Shown: piece after piece, positions 11,591 through 22,438 of the stretch
Layout: every line of letters begins with the position of its first letter
How positions within the stretch are numbered: the stretch's first letter is position 1
Assembly: GCA_033085395.1 (NCBI GenBank)
Contig: JANQBS010000089.1
Coordinates: 1-64,000, forward strand
Source of the DNA: Xanthoparmelia taractica
Taxonomy: Eukaryota > Ascomycota > Lecanoromycetes > Lecanorales > Parmeliaceae
Length of the DNA stretch: 64,000 bases
Reading direction: 5' to 3'
Program-made: the position numbers and the translations under genes
Notes under the pieces: generated by a model
The model's input: only the letters and a program-made list of their open reading frames with translations
What the model was told of the DNA's origin: nothing
The model's database searches: none

Positions 11591-12880
11591 ATGTTCGGTG
11601 TGTTACGTCCCGGCACTCCTGAGAGAGAGCGCATGCCCATCTCTCCTGGAGCCTCACCGCCCCCACCGCGCTCCCTAGCACCAATGCCCCCTAGCGAGTT
11701 CAGTTCCCGCGAAGAGCTGCTCGCCGGCTGCAAAGACTGGGCTGCTCACCAAGGCTTCGCAGTAGTCATCGCCCGCTCGCGATTTAATCGCCTTTGGCTG
11801 AAATGCGACCGAGGAGGCACGTATGAGAATCGGCGCAACCTCACACCCGAACAACGAAAGCGCAAGCGGGGCGAGAGTCGTCTGCTGGGATGCCAGTTCA
11901 AGATGCTGGCGAATGTGAAGAGAGATGGGGTCTGGAAGGTCGAGACGGAAGTGGCTGAACACAATCATGGTCCTTCGGAGGACTTGAGCGCGCATCCTAC
12001 GCTGAGGCGCATGACGGATGAGCAGGTGAATAAGGTGAATGAAATGTACGATGCCGGTCGGAGCCCGGCCGAGACATTGGAGGAACTGAGGACGCTCTGG
12101 CCGGATATCAAAGTGTTGACGAGGGACATTTACAATGCGAGGAAGAAGTACAAGACTCAGAAGGATCTGGCCGAATCGGCTACTGGTCAGCCGGAGGAGC
12201 AGCCATTTGAAGATCCGAACGGCGTGTTTCCCGGTCCCAGTACGAACGGGAGGTGGGCTTGGCTGGAAGACGGCGACGAAGTGATGAGCAAGAAGTCCAA
12301 GAAACGAAAGAGAACTGCTCCCGCACTGCCGACTACCGCGAATTCAACGCTTGACCCTCAGCTACAGACGCCTAGTCTATCGCACACCTCGCATCAACCC
12401 GTTTCGCAAGCCGGCCGACAACTCCTCAATGACTTCAACCAAAACCATTCCCAGCCAGCACATATGGGCAGTAATAATCATCCACGATACGGAGGTTATA
12501 ATTCCGCGCCCAACCCCTATCCACGGCGCCCCACCGCAAGCGGCCCCGCTGACCATTTCCTCCCTTTTCACAACGCAGACGATGACTCTTCTCGCGCCCT
12601 CCCACCATACCCCAACCACCAAGCCAACACCACTCCGTCCCGCCTACGCTCTCAACGCAACAACGCTCCTACCGCATCCATGTCTGCGCCGCCGGCTGGG
12701 ATATCCGATACTCCAGCAAGCGGCGGCATGCTGGGAGGACCGAAGGCGCAGAGCGGGCAGGTCATTATGTCGCGGATTGAGCGGATGGAAAAGGAGCAGC
12801 GGGATCAGAAGACCATGTTGGAGCAGATTTTGGGCGCGGTGAGGGAACGCAAGGGGGTCTCGGATGATCGGCTGAGTTGA
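11591..12880 (+). CDS. FAR1/WRKY-GCM1-like zinc-finger DNA-binding protein
   Basis: A single exon of 429 residues starting MFGVLRPGTPERERM. The upstream frame is open to 11426 but has no ATG, so 11591 is chosen. At about residues 38-130 lies a FAR1-type domain: FSSREELLAGCKDWAAHQGF, then VVIARSRFNRLWLKCDRGG, LLGCQFKMLA and an EVAEHNHGP end. This gives the C...C...HxH zinc ligands of the WRKY-GCM1 fold. The domain descends from Mutator-like transposases and recurs in transcription regulators, for example FAR1 in plants and Aft1 and Rcs1 in yeasts. A second helical segment (TLRRMTDEQVNKVNEMYDAG, then EELRTLWPDIKVLTRDIYNA) follows. A basic patch KKSKKRKR suits nuclear import. The rest is low-complexity S/P/N/Q with a short C-terminal coiled coil. 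There is no catalytic transposase domain, so it looks domesticated. Confidence 0.75.
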   Translation: MFGVLRPGTPERERMPISPGASPPPPRSLAPMPPSEFSSREELLAGCKDWAAHQGFAVVIARSRFNRLWLKCDRGGTYENRRNLTPEQRKRKRGESRLLGCQFKMLANVKRDGVWKVETEVAEHNHGPSEDLSAHPTLRRMTDEQVNKVNEMYDAGRSPAETLEELRTLWPDIKVLTRDIYNARKKYKTQKDLAESATGQPEEQPFEDPNGVFPGPSTNGRWAWLEDGDEVMSKKSKKRKRTAPALPTTANSTLDPQLQTPSLSHTSHQPVSQAGRQLLNDFNQNHSQPAHMGSNNHPRYGGYNSAPNPYPRRPTASGPADHFLPFHNADDDSSRALPPYPNHQANTTPSRLRSQRNNAPTASMSAPPAGISDTPASGGMLGGPKAQSGQVIMSRIERMEKEQRDQKTMLEQILGAVRERKGVSDDRLS

Positions 12881-14147
12881 TGATGCGAGAAAGTGGAGGT
12901 TTTCGTGCAGAGCGGTGCAGAATATGGTCTATGTTTCACGGTCGGTGGTGCGTAGTGGCTTGATGCTTCACAAAACTATGCATTTGAAGTCGAGCGCTCG
13001 AAGCAGTACTTATTCAGTGGCCTACACCGATCCAAGGGCCGCATTTAGCAAATTACCTACCGTCAGATAGATACCCCATGAGATATATTCATCAATCCTT
13101 CACCAACCCTCCGCCTTCCCCCTTCCTCTCTCCCCCCCCCTTTCTTTCCCTTCTTCTACCGATGCAGCCTAATTGACACACACATACACACAAATCGGTA
13201 AGTCAGTAGGTAAAACAAGACCTGCTCTATCTTTGTCAATCGTTCCCTCCCTGCTTCCCGAAGGATGTGGCTTGGTTTGCTTTATGGTGGAGAATGGGGA
13301 GTGGAGACTGGATACCCATCTTACCTGGCCTTGTCCTATTGTGCTCATGCTGTTAGGCAGTTGGAAATGAAGGTACGAAGACTTTCAATTAATTAAGCAT
13401 CTTGAATATAACGTAGGTAGGTAGGTAGGTAGGTAGGTAAGAGCTTGCAACGCGCGCGCTTTTGGCAAGGACGGGCCGGAGGTTGAGGTGATGGATGGGG
13501 ACGAGGATGGCGTCATCCTTCTCTCCAATTCTTTCCTTTTCTTTTTCATTTTTATTTTTTTCCTGAGCGGCGAGGTTGAATACGTGCTTGCTGAGCTAGT
13601 TGATTTCTTGCAATCCGGGCGATAGTTGCCGTGCGGTGGGTTGGCTTTTGAGATCGATATGTCCGTCTCAATTATTTTAGGTGCTAGAAAGGTAAAGGAA
13701 TAAGAAGGGGGGATGGGGGAGAGGGGGAGGGTTTGAAGGATCGATGGTTTTCGGGTTTGTGAGAAGGGGCTTTTCTTTTCGTTCCCTTCGAAGTCAAGAC
13801 GTGATGGTGCGCGGGAAGATCCAGGGGAGACTGGGAATTGACCACGAATGGACCTTTAGTGAGGCGTTGGATAATCATACAAGACGGTCTTGCTGCTTGG
13901 TATAGAGCTCAGGGTGTGCGAATGATGGAGGGAGCGGGATTGGGAGGTAAAGCACAATGGCGAACGACTTGCCCTTCAGTACGTATTTCTTAGAGTGATC
14001 ATTAAAATATTGAGAGCTAGGAATTCAAATGGTTGCTGGAGGCTTTGAAGTGCAGAACCCAAGGGATTTGCTTTCGATTGAACTGTTGGACGTGATGTAT
14101 GTAGTGGAAAGGTATTGAAATAAAGGTGGCGGGTAGAGACCTGACAC
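12881..14147. other. Intergenic region with a GGTA microsatellite
   Basis: No supported gene. It contains a pyrimidine-rich stretch at 13105-13155 with a short C-run, and a (GTAG)n microsatellite at about 13412-13440. Confidence 0.5.
13412..13440. repeat. Tetranucleotide microsatellite (GTAG)n
   Basis: About seven uninterrupted copies of a GTAG/GGTA unit in non-coding DNA between the FAR1-like and BTB genes. Confidence 0.9.
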
Positions 14148-15181
14148 TCAGTCTAGATACCCATCCTCCATGTGATACATTTCCTTTTGTAAAGCCTTCA
14201 ACTCTTCCTTTAAGGCGATCAGGTGCCTTCGCATCTTATCATGGACATCCCCATGGAAGTCTCCACCCTGCTCCATGAACGTCTGCACCAATCCTCCATC
14301 ATCACTGAATTGGTCGTAGTTAAGTACGATGAAGGTGCTGATCAGTTTCCGCAAGGGCTCCTCCTTGCTCTCAAGTCTGGTGGTATTTGCGTACACGTAC
14401 TGAATCAGTGTGAGGAGATTGCCGATCACAGGTAAGTTCGCAATGGGTGGTTTTGGGTGGTTTGGTATCTCTGAAGGCTGAGTAAAAGGTGTAAGTAGAC
14501 GGACTGATGACCATCAACACAGCCTTCAGACGGTGGAAAGCTTGGGCCTGGAGAGCGGGCAGGAGCATGTAATCTGCTCGGGCGTAGAGCTTTGCGTGCG
14601 CGAGTAAGGGGGTTTCGAAGTTGAGATTGCTGGAATTTTGCTCGAACTCTATTGCCCACGGCTCGAAGTCTTTAGTATCTAGACGTATGGATTTCGCTTT
14701 CGGTTTCGCTTCGTCGAAATAGATATTTTCGAGGGATGTTAGCGGGCGATTAGACCCTTTTGCGCTTTCGATCTTCTTTGGTGTGCTCGAAGGTGACTCC
14801 AGGCCACGCTTAGAGGGCACTCTTGTCTTCGAGATGCGGGTTTCCGAAAACTCCGCCTCTGATTGTGGCGCCTTTGCTGGAGAGGGGCTCTCATAATCGC
14901 CTGTATAGAGCCACTCAAGTAGTCGGCCAACAGTCTTGGGATCCCAGTCCTCCAGCACGATCTTGCATTCTGAACTGTCTTTCCAATTTCCACGGGTAAC
15001 AGCCTTGAGCTTCTCTGACTTCTCAAGCATGCCTGCATGAGCAACGAAACGTGTCTGCTCAGGCCCAGCAAGGATCTCAAAAATGGGCCCGGTGAAAGGG
15101 CTGAGCATGGTGTTAGTAAATGCACGAGCAATTATCAGAAAACCGTGCGGAGTTGTACCTGAAGTATCCTGTAGTTGACAT
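14148..15181 (-). CDS. BTB/POZ domain protein
   Basis: Three exons (15159-15181, 14521-15100, 14148-14477) join to 310 codons. The first exon encodes MSTTGYF and splices across a 58-nt intron to SPFTGPIFEILAGPEQTRF. The BTB fold follows: FVAHAGMLEKSEKLKAV, WKDSSECKIVLEDWDPKTVG and LLEWLYTGDYESP, covering about residues 10-90. A charged S/K/P linker follows, then a helical region (LLAHAKLYARADYMLLPALQ) and a C-terminal region with LPVIGNLLTLIQYVYANT. BTB domains dimerise and often recruit substrates to cullin-3 ligases. No other domain is visible, so a specific role cannot be given. The second intron (14478-14520) is the less certain one; it was chosen because it keeps the frame and has a CTTAC branch site. 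Confidence 0.82.
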
Positions 15182-15646
15182 GCCGTCAAGTTTTGATAGT
15201 AACGAAGATAACAGTCGTTGCAGTGATCTTTATAACACGATGGCTGATTGTTGATGCATTGGACAGTGAGAAATTACTCTTAGCATTTTCATCGCACGTC
15301 TCCAAAGGGATTTCGATACCGTAGCTTGTACTGCTATCTCTGCTACCACAAGCTTGAGTTACGAGAATGCAAGTCTCTCCTACGTAATTAACCAAGGAGC
15401 CGATAGCGATGGTTGTGAAAGTTCCTCACTTAAGCCGAGCTCAGGCTTCATATGCTTTTCACCTCAACGGCAAAAGTCTTCCAAGCTAGTGTTGAAGGGC
15501 TTCACTGTAATCGAGCTGTCATATATGCAATGGATATCCGCAAAAATTTCCAAAATGCTAATCCCGGCTAGACGGTCAACCTCCCTTAGTGGGTCTTACG
15601 GAAGCAAGAGCATCAGCATCTAGGCGGCACTTTAAGGGGGTGGTCA
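15182..15646. other. Intergenic region
   Basis: Promoter of the BTB gene and 3' flank of the ERV2-type gene. No further feature recognised. Confidence 0.4.
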
Positions 15647-16291
15647 TTACCCCAATTTCTCGACCTGTAGGTCTATCCTATCCGTCTTCGTCACCTTCGT
15701 GTTTTTCTTCTCCCTCTTCTCATCTTCCTCAGCACACCCACAATCGTAAAAGTCTCCAATGTTGGAGCAATCGAAGAGCTCTTTCTGTAGAGACTTGTTG
15801 ACCTCGTTGTGAACATGGCATGCCCACGCTGCGGCGGATGAGCGCGACGAGACTTGCGGGGGAAATTTGTTGAGGATCTGACGGAAGTGGCCAGCACATT
15901 CGCCGCTTGGAACAAATATCAGCGAGGCGGGTTTTCTCAATTCCATAACTTACCACGGATAAAGCCGTGCAAAGAGATGAATGTACGAAAAGAGCGCCGT
16001 CTGCTCGTCCTGGGTAGGCTTGTCCGGGAATTTTGCCATGGTCGTATGGAACAATTTCCAGGCAGCTCTCCCTAACTCTGCTTTCACTGTCTCGTTCCCA
16101 ATCTTGCCCATGATTGCATCCCCTTTCAGCACATCATCGTCCACAGTAACCTGGTGTATCGGGACTGAGCTCAAGGTCGCATTTAGGTTCCTCGGACCAG
16201 AGAACGTCCAACTGAGGAGCGAGACAAGGCCGACGGCTGCAATGAGCAGGAGGAGGAAGCGCCTGTTTGGTACCGTGCCAGGAGTAGGCAT
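15647..16291 (-). CDS. ERV2: FAD-linked sulfhydryl oxidase, ERV2 type
   Basis: Two exons (15954-16291, 15647-15905; intron 48 nt, GTAAGT donor) join to 198 codons. The enzyme makes disulfides by passing electrons from thiols through FAD to oxygen. The active-site motif is created by the splice: exon one ends YP and the joined codon gives YPCGECAGHF. Upstream is the Erv/ALR helix LGRAAWKLFHTTMAKFPDKP, with the family's SYIHLFARL turn. The second structural pair is CHVHNEV...ELFDC (C-x16-C), and a C-terminal CGC shuttle motif (DCGCAEED) is as in yeast Erv2. An N-terminal membrane anchor (RRFLLLLIAAVGLVSLLSW, residues 10-28) places it in the secretory pathway, not the mitochondrial intermembrane space. 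The C-terminus is highly charged. Confidence 0.92.
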
Positions 16292-16646
16292 TTGGCGCCC
16301 AAGACGAGGGGAAACGAAGGGGGGTCAGAACGGTATCGAGTCTCTAGTTGAGATCACGTTGTTCCATTAGAATTTGTTCAAGAGCTCATAGCTCGTTCGT
16401 ATGCTTCACGGATGTAAGAGAATGAGGCAAATACGCAGGAACAACATAGACGAACTTTCACAATTCTGTAGGGCTGAAATATTTATGCGCTTATGCAGGG
16501 CCAAGGCAAAGTTCGCCGACATCGCCGCTGCCGTACAGTCAACAAACACTGAGTCATCCTCCTCACTTCTCCTTCTTGCTTTCCTCTCGCCTCACGGTAC
16601 TAGGCACTCAAGAATATCAAACAACTCGCCTCTGGAAAGCCCCATA
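16292..16646. other. Divergent promoter between ERV2-type and aminotransferase genes
   Basis: 355 bp separate two start codons that face away from each other. No specific element is recognised. Confidence 0.5.
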
Positions 16647-17880
16647 ATGCCGTTTCCTCCGCCGCCTGCAGACACCATCGGTACTGTAACACCGCTCCAA
16701 GCCTCAGAGTCATTGCTGACAGCTATGCAGATTGGGACAACATTGGCTTTAAAGTTCGTGAAGGCATGTTTCAACACGCAGTACCTACATATACTCCAAG
16801 CTTACGACTTGCGCAGTCAATGGCCATATCGAATCTCACTACAGCGTTGAGACCGGCGAATGGAGCGAACCTCACTTCGTCAAGGATCCTTACCTCCGCA
16901 TACACGGCTTGTCACCTGCTTTGAACTATGGCGAGCAAGCATTTGAGGGCATCAAAGCGTTCAGAACACCAGACGACCAAATAGCCATTTTCCGCACAAT
17001 GTCCAACGCGAAACGTATGGTTCACTCTGCCGGATTTGTCGCCATCCCCCCTGTGCCAGAGGCCCATTTCGTCAAGTGCTGCCACCTAGCAGTAGGACTC
17101 AATGCCGAACACGTCCCCCCTCAGAACACGGGTGCTTCTATGTACATTCGACCCCTGGCATTCGGAAGCTCCCCGCACCTCGGACTGACCCCGCCTGACG
17201 AGTATACTTTCGTTGTCTATGTGGTCCCGGTCGGCGTGTTCCATGGTGTCCATGCTGTTGACGCCTTGATCCTTGAAGAGTTCGACCGAGCTGCGCCGGA
17301 AGGAACGGGATCGGCCAAATTAGGAGGAAACTATGGGCCTGTCCTGAAATGGAGTGAAAGAGCAAAAAAAGACGGTTTCGGTATCACACTGCACTTAGAT
17401 AGTAAGACAAAGACTGAGGTTGACGAGTTCTCAACGTCCGGCTTCGTTGGAGTGCACAAAGAGGGAGAAAAATATACAGTGGTTGTGCCAGACAGCAAAA
17501 GTGTAATCAAAAGCGTCACTTCCGACAGCGTTTGCGAGATCGCGAAGTCATTTGGGTGGAAGGTCGAATGTCGGCCGATAAAGTACGATGAGATATCGAC
17601 TTTCACCGAGATCATGGCCGCTGGCACGGCTGCTGCACTGGTACCAATCAAGTCCATCACTATGAGGTCGAGGAACGACAAATTTACATATCAAGGTGGA
17701 AGCGATGATCCTGGACCAGCGTGTGCGAAGCTTTTGAGCACACTGAAGTCAATACAACAGGGGAAGATGAAAGACATATTCGGATGGTTGGACTACGTCA
17801 AAGAACCTAAAGGGTTCCAGAGCACTAATGGGGCTTCAACGGATGGCGGCGTGAATGGTACTGTAGACGCGCTACCATAA
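16647..17880 (+). CDS. Branched-chain amino acid aminotransferase (class IV, PLP)
   Basis: Three exons (16647-16680, 16731-16763, 16817-17880) join to 376 codons. The enzyme reversibly transfers the amino group of Leu, Ile or Val to 2-oxoglutarate. Exons one and two give MPFPPPPADTIDWDNIGFKV, matching the usual fungal BCAT start. Exon three begins NGHIESHYSVETGEWSEPHF. Family motifs are LNYGEQAFEGIKAFR, MYIRPLAFGS and GSAKLGGNYGP; the Lys of the last is the Schiff-base lysine. STSGFVGVHK and EIMAAGTAAALVPI line the cofactor pocket. The second intron starts with GC instead of GT (GAAG|GCATGT). There is no mitochondrial presequence, so it is probably cytosolic. Some fungal paralogues sit in secondary-metabolite clusters, but the neighbours here do not suggest one. 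Confidence 0.92.
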
Positions 17881-19169
17881 GTCAAAGGGTAAATACAGAT
17901 CAGCCTTTGCCTGCAAGTTTCCAAGGTCTTGCAACTCCAGTCTTCTCTTCTACCTCAACCTCTGTTGAATGCCCTATCGATTTTTTCAAAAGCTGTTTCT
18001 TTTCACTTTTCCGAATTCCAATGTCTCTCTATTTGGTTCAAAACTCATTTCGGGAGAGGCTATTTCTGCTTGCCCTCTTCTCTTTGCTCGTCCGTGACTC
18101 ACAGCACATGTCTTGTGAGAATAAAACTGTAATAGACAACCCTTCATCTTTCTTTGTCTCAACCTATCTCTATCTCCACCATCATACAGGCGAGGTCACA
18201 TATTCATGGAAGTATCATTCAAATCCAATTCCTAGGTCCTGCCTTACAGAATTTATACCTATACCCACAGACTCAGCCAAATCCTTCTATCTATCCACAA
18301 CATGGACCCTACCCCCAACATCTCCAACGCTAATATCTCCCCCAAATCCAGCAACCAATTTCCATCGGCGCTCATTTCACCCGCGAGCAATCCCGCTCAT
18401 TCATCTCAGATACCTCCGATCGTGCGCATCACGTCCATGTAACCGGACAGGACAGCTGGCCGACCAGTTCGGCGAGCAAGTCCGTATGAGCTAGATTTAT
18501 GCGAAGGCGGATGTGCAGGAGGAAATACGGAGGCGTTGTAAGCCTATTTCGTGGCACGCGCCCGGCGAGAGGAAGCCGAAACCGCGGGGGCGGCGTCGAG
18601 ATGGAGATGGAGAGGGAGAGGGAGAGGGAGAGGGAGATGGTGCTGGAGTGGGGGCGGAGGGAGGAGGTAAGAGAGAGGTTCAGGTGTATAGTGAGGGGTA
18701 GTGAGATCTTACCGAGCGGTGAGTGGAGTGTAAGTTATTTAATGGGGAGGTATTGTAGGATATTGAAGAAGTTACGGGGGAGAGGTAAAATGTTCGACAT
18801 TAGGAAGCCCCAGTCCAGAGTATTTAGGGGATGTTATTATTCACTCTTCGCAGACATCTCGATACTAGGTAATACAAGGCTGTTATAATTCTTTATAATT
18901 CATTGACATCCTGCATATCAGATTCCCAGGTCACGTAGTTTACAAAGATCACGTGATGATATTTTACGCGTTTTCCTTCCCTTGGTAAGGATTGGGATCC
19001 TTTATGATTCGAAATCAGTTCCAGCGGGTATAGAAGTAAATTTTAGAAATGCTCTTCTCTGTGGTAGCTTGATTGACAGCAGCGGCATCTACTTTGTTAA
19101 CGTTACCTATCTTCCATTGTCACGGTATTCAGTCTAGACTTGTCCTCAAGGCTCCAGCACCAAATCACC
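17881..19169. other. Intergenic region, possible small unresolved gene
   Basis: No firm gene. Around 18330-18690 there are short open pieces in alternating frames: an ATG frame MDPTPNISNANISP, another with HFTREQSRSFISDTSDRAHH, and a third with EEIRRRCKPISWHAPGERKP. They could be exons of a small gene joined by short introns (a GTATGAG donor is at about 18482), but no complete model closes. A GGGAGA purine repeat lies at about 18600-18645. Confidence 0.3.
18599..18645. repeat. Purine-rich GAGGGA repeat
   Basis: Tandem GAGATG/GAGGGA hexamers, about seven units. Confidence 0.8.
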
Positions 19170-19716
19170 ATGTCCCGCGCGACCCTTCAGCTCTCTTCGG
19201 CTCTGGCGTATACCGCCGGAGTTCTTTTGTGCACTCTGTTGACGATCTTTCTAGCCAAACTCTTTGTGAGAAGAACCCAATTCTTACATCTGAGACGGCA
19301 GGGTTTGGTAAAGATACGCTGAAGGCCGTCTATTTCCAACGGACGGCTTCCTTGTCTGGGCTGTCTCCCAGCCTTTACACCGAGACAAGAGCTATTGGCC
19401 TCAGCCTGAAGCCTTTCTTCCAGACCATTGGCTTGTAGGACCAGAGGACCCTCTTTATCCTGTCAAGGGTGCATGGCGGCCATTCGAATATGGGCCCAGG
19501 AATTGCATCGGACAAGAGCTTACAATGATGGAAATGAAAATTGCAATGATACTTGCGCTACAGACTTTCGACGTGGAGGTCATGTACAAAGAGATTGATC
19601 GACGATCCCCAAGCAAGCCCAACACGGTGGACGGGGAGAGAGCCTATCAGCTTACACTTTCTGGGCCAAGCGAGGGTCTTCCTTGTAGGGTAAAGCCAGC
19701 AACGAGCGGTGGCTAA
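19170..19716 (+). pseudogene. Cytochrome P450 relic with a large internal deletion
   Basis: An intact P450 N-terminus starts at ATG 19170: a membrane anchor (LAYTAGVLLCTLLTIFLAKL), then FVRRTQFLHLRRQGL. About ten bases later the sequence is already in the C-terminal third of a P450, in another frame: LFPTDGFLVWAVSQPLHRDK, YWPQPEAFLPDHW, then the haem-binding loop FEYGPRNCIGQ and the following helix LTMMEMKIAMILALQ. It ends at TAA 19716. Roughly 350 residues, including the I-helix and ExxR motif, are missing between the two parts, and the frames do not match. No intron accounts for it. It is a deletion-derived pseudogene; the haem ligand cysteine remains but the protein could not fold. Confidence 0.85.
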
Positions 19717-20932
19717 AGTTTGGCAGATAGTGTGGGCTATCCCCACTCCTTGACAAAGACACCCTGATCCATATAGCTGTGCAGGATGGTATAGAGCAGA
19801 GAAGCTTGAGAAATCACCTATAAACGTCCGCGAAAACTTTGAGCGGAAGCGGAGACTGTCACTGGCCACCTTTCCATGACTCATACCAATTCGAGACTGG
19901 AGCCTTGGATGAAGAACCGGAATGCAGATCAAGAATGGACAGAGCGGGCGAGTCTCCCCGTGAAGTAAGAGGCATCTGTCTGATACACATTTTTTTAATT
20001 AAGGTGAAATCTCTGTCCTACAAGAGGACTCCTGAAGAGGGAGTAATGAGAAATGTGAATAGTTTACGTCCACACAAAGGATCTTTAATGCACCTAAAAG
20101 CTGTGGATGATGATAAGGAGCGAGACTATCTGGTCTATCTACACTATATAGCTTTGAATTAAACCTACCGCACCCTCGGGAAGCAGCTCTTCTCCTGGAC
20201 TATAAACCTTCTCCGTAGCCGCAGGGACTTGCCGCCAGGGGAAGAAAAGCAATGCCAATCTATAATCTTCTTATATATCCATGGAGACGTTCATCTCGCC
20301 TGTTGTCGTGATTTGTGTTTTGGAGAGAGCTGGATGAGAGGCGCCGGTTGAAGGGCCTCGATAAGTCAGAAGACTACCAGGCATGGACAAGGTCAAGGCC
20401 ATTTTTTTCACTTTAGTAGTCGTCCCTTGGAGTCCAACAGTTGGCTATGCTATAGATGCACAAAGTAGATCTATGTTAGCCATGTCTTGTAATAAGGCAA
20501 GGATGACCAGGCAAATTGCTTGGATGATTGGCATTCGAAGCGACACGAGTTCTTCAAAAGATGAACAAGAGCAGGGTCAAACATAAGATTCTCACGTTTG
20601 CTTCATGTCCTGGTAGCAGGGCCAATCAATCTGATACTTGTTGAATCTATTTTGGAGATGAAAGCGCTTCTGGCAATCACGTGACTTATCTATTGTTAGG
20701 CAACTGAGCGCCAAGAAAGGGGTTCCTCGGCGAACAGACACACAAAAATAGTAAACAGTAAAACCAAACCACCAACCCTTGCGTATCGCCTGGATATACC
20801 AACACCCACGTCCACCTGCTGCCACCATCCTCCTTTCAACGCTCTTTCTCTCCAACGTATCAACGTTATTGTATCGCCTCATAAGTCATACCTTGCTTGC
20901 CAGAGTAGCGGCGCTGCTGCTCAATCACCGCA
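19717..20932. other. Intergenic region
   Basis: No gene recognised. Short open frames on both strands have no domain features. This may be flank of the decayed P450 locus. Confidence 0.45.
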
Positions 20933-22438
20933 ATGGTTTCCTTTTCCTGCGAGGTAGTCTTTCCTCTTGCTCGAGATATCCTCGATCACTACTCCTGCTA
21001 ACCTTGTTACATATTGCAGGCTTGCGGAGATATCCTCACCAAAAAGAAGCTCGACGCTCATCACCGACAATGTCAAGGTTCATCATTTACTTGCTTGGAT
21101 TGCATGACGCACTTTCGCGGAACAGACTTCAGGTCTCATACCGTACGTTTATCCCGTCGCACAGCCTACAATACAGCTCCTTCGCGCCTGGCTTAGAGTC
21201 GCAATAAGAAGAGCTAACCCGTCTCGCCTAAATAGTCTTGCGTGTCGGAAGAGCAGAAGTACCAAGGAGCGTTGTATAAGGAGAAGCCCGCGAAACAAGC
21301 CAAGAAGTCGGTTAAGATTTCAGAGCCTACATCGCAGACGCCGCGCAAAGCCTACATAGAAGATGCTTCAGATGAAGACACCGGAAATGCTATCTCCATT
21401 GTCGATGTCCCCCCTGCTGCTCCGACCCCACCCTCCGCTGTACCTCCTGCACAGAACCAACCTATCAATGTCTTCGACTTCCTCGTCCCGGCTGACAGCC
21501 CTAATGCCTCGAAGACTTCTCTTGAAGTCACCAAAGAGTCTGTGAAGATAGTGGAGAAATCCTCATCGATCGTTGGCAAAGGCAGTCGTGCTGCAGGGCT
21601 GGGGATTGACGACGAAGCGTACGAGAGATATGGCTTCACGTACGGTGCTGAGCCAGTACCCGTTACGAAAGAGAAGCCCAAGGTCGAATACTTTACGCCA
21701 GCACCAAAATCCCTACACAGGCACAACCCGAGTGCAGACTCGCTGTACAATATGGAGGACTCGGAAAGGAGATCGACGGACAAGAAGCGCAAGCGTGTCC
21801 ACGCCGAAGAGCTAGAAGTCGCTGCAGCTCGGCCTTCCAACCCTGAAATAGACGACATCATGGAGGACGCACCACCGGCCATACTGCACTCGGGTCTCAC
21901 AGGCGGTCTCGGCCGCCTGCTTACAAAATCCAAATTTGAACCGAGATCTGAGCTCTCGAACGGTGACCACGATCCACCCAGCCCAGTCAAGCGGAAGACA
22001 ATAAAACCGCCTGTCAAGGAGAAAGACCGGGGCCGGAAAGCCGGATCTGTCCTGGTGAGGGTCCGCAAAAGGCGGAGCTCAGACGAGTCGCGACCGCGCA
22101 AGCAGCAACGCTCACACCACGAGTCAGATCGGCATAGCCAACACAGCCACCACGATCGCCCCAAGCGCAAGGCCATTGAATACCATACCCAACCCCATGC
22201 CGATGACTCCAAGCAACAACTCGTACTCTTCAAGACCAGAGCAGAGTTATTTACGTCGTTCGTAACAAAGGGTCCCGACAGCGAGCAGGGCTATAGCTTA
22301 CACAAGGCGCTGAAAAGATATCACCGTGAAAGAGGAGAGGAGGGGCTAGGTCTCGAGAAAGGGGATGAGGAGAAGGAGCTATTCAAGGCATTGAGGTTGA
22401 AGAGGAACGACAGAGGCGAGATTGTGGTGTTCTTTTGA
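20933..22438 (+). CDS. LYAR-type C2HC zinc-finger nuclear protein
   Basis: Three exons (20933-20953, 21020-21142, 21236-22438) join to 448 codons. The N-terminus is MVSFSCEACGDILTKKKLDA, then HHRQCQGSSFTCLDCMTHF and SHTSCVSEEQKYQGALY. These are the paired C2HC fingers of LYAR and its yeast relatives, nucleolar proteins tied to pre-rRNA processing. After residue 75 the protein is disordered and rich in S, P, K and E. It has several basic nuclear-localisation-like clusters (DKKRKRVHAEE, VRKRRSSDESRPRKQQR) and an HSQHSHHD histidine patch. A conserved C-terminal block (LVLFKTRAELFTSF, then LHKALKRYHRERGE and ELFKALRLKRNDRGEIVVFF) resembles the end of LYAR-family proteins. The first exon codes only seven residues. 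Confidence 0.88.

Noticed and set aside
15950..15954. Apparent loss of the ERV active-site cysteine (frame reads YPW)
   Set aside because: Splicing at GTAAGT restores YPCGEC, so the enzyme is intact.
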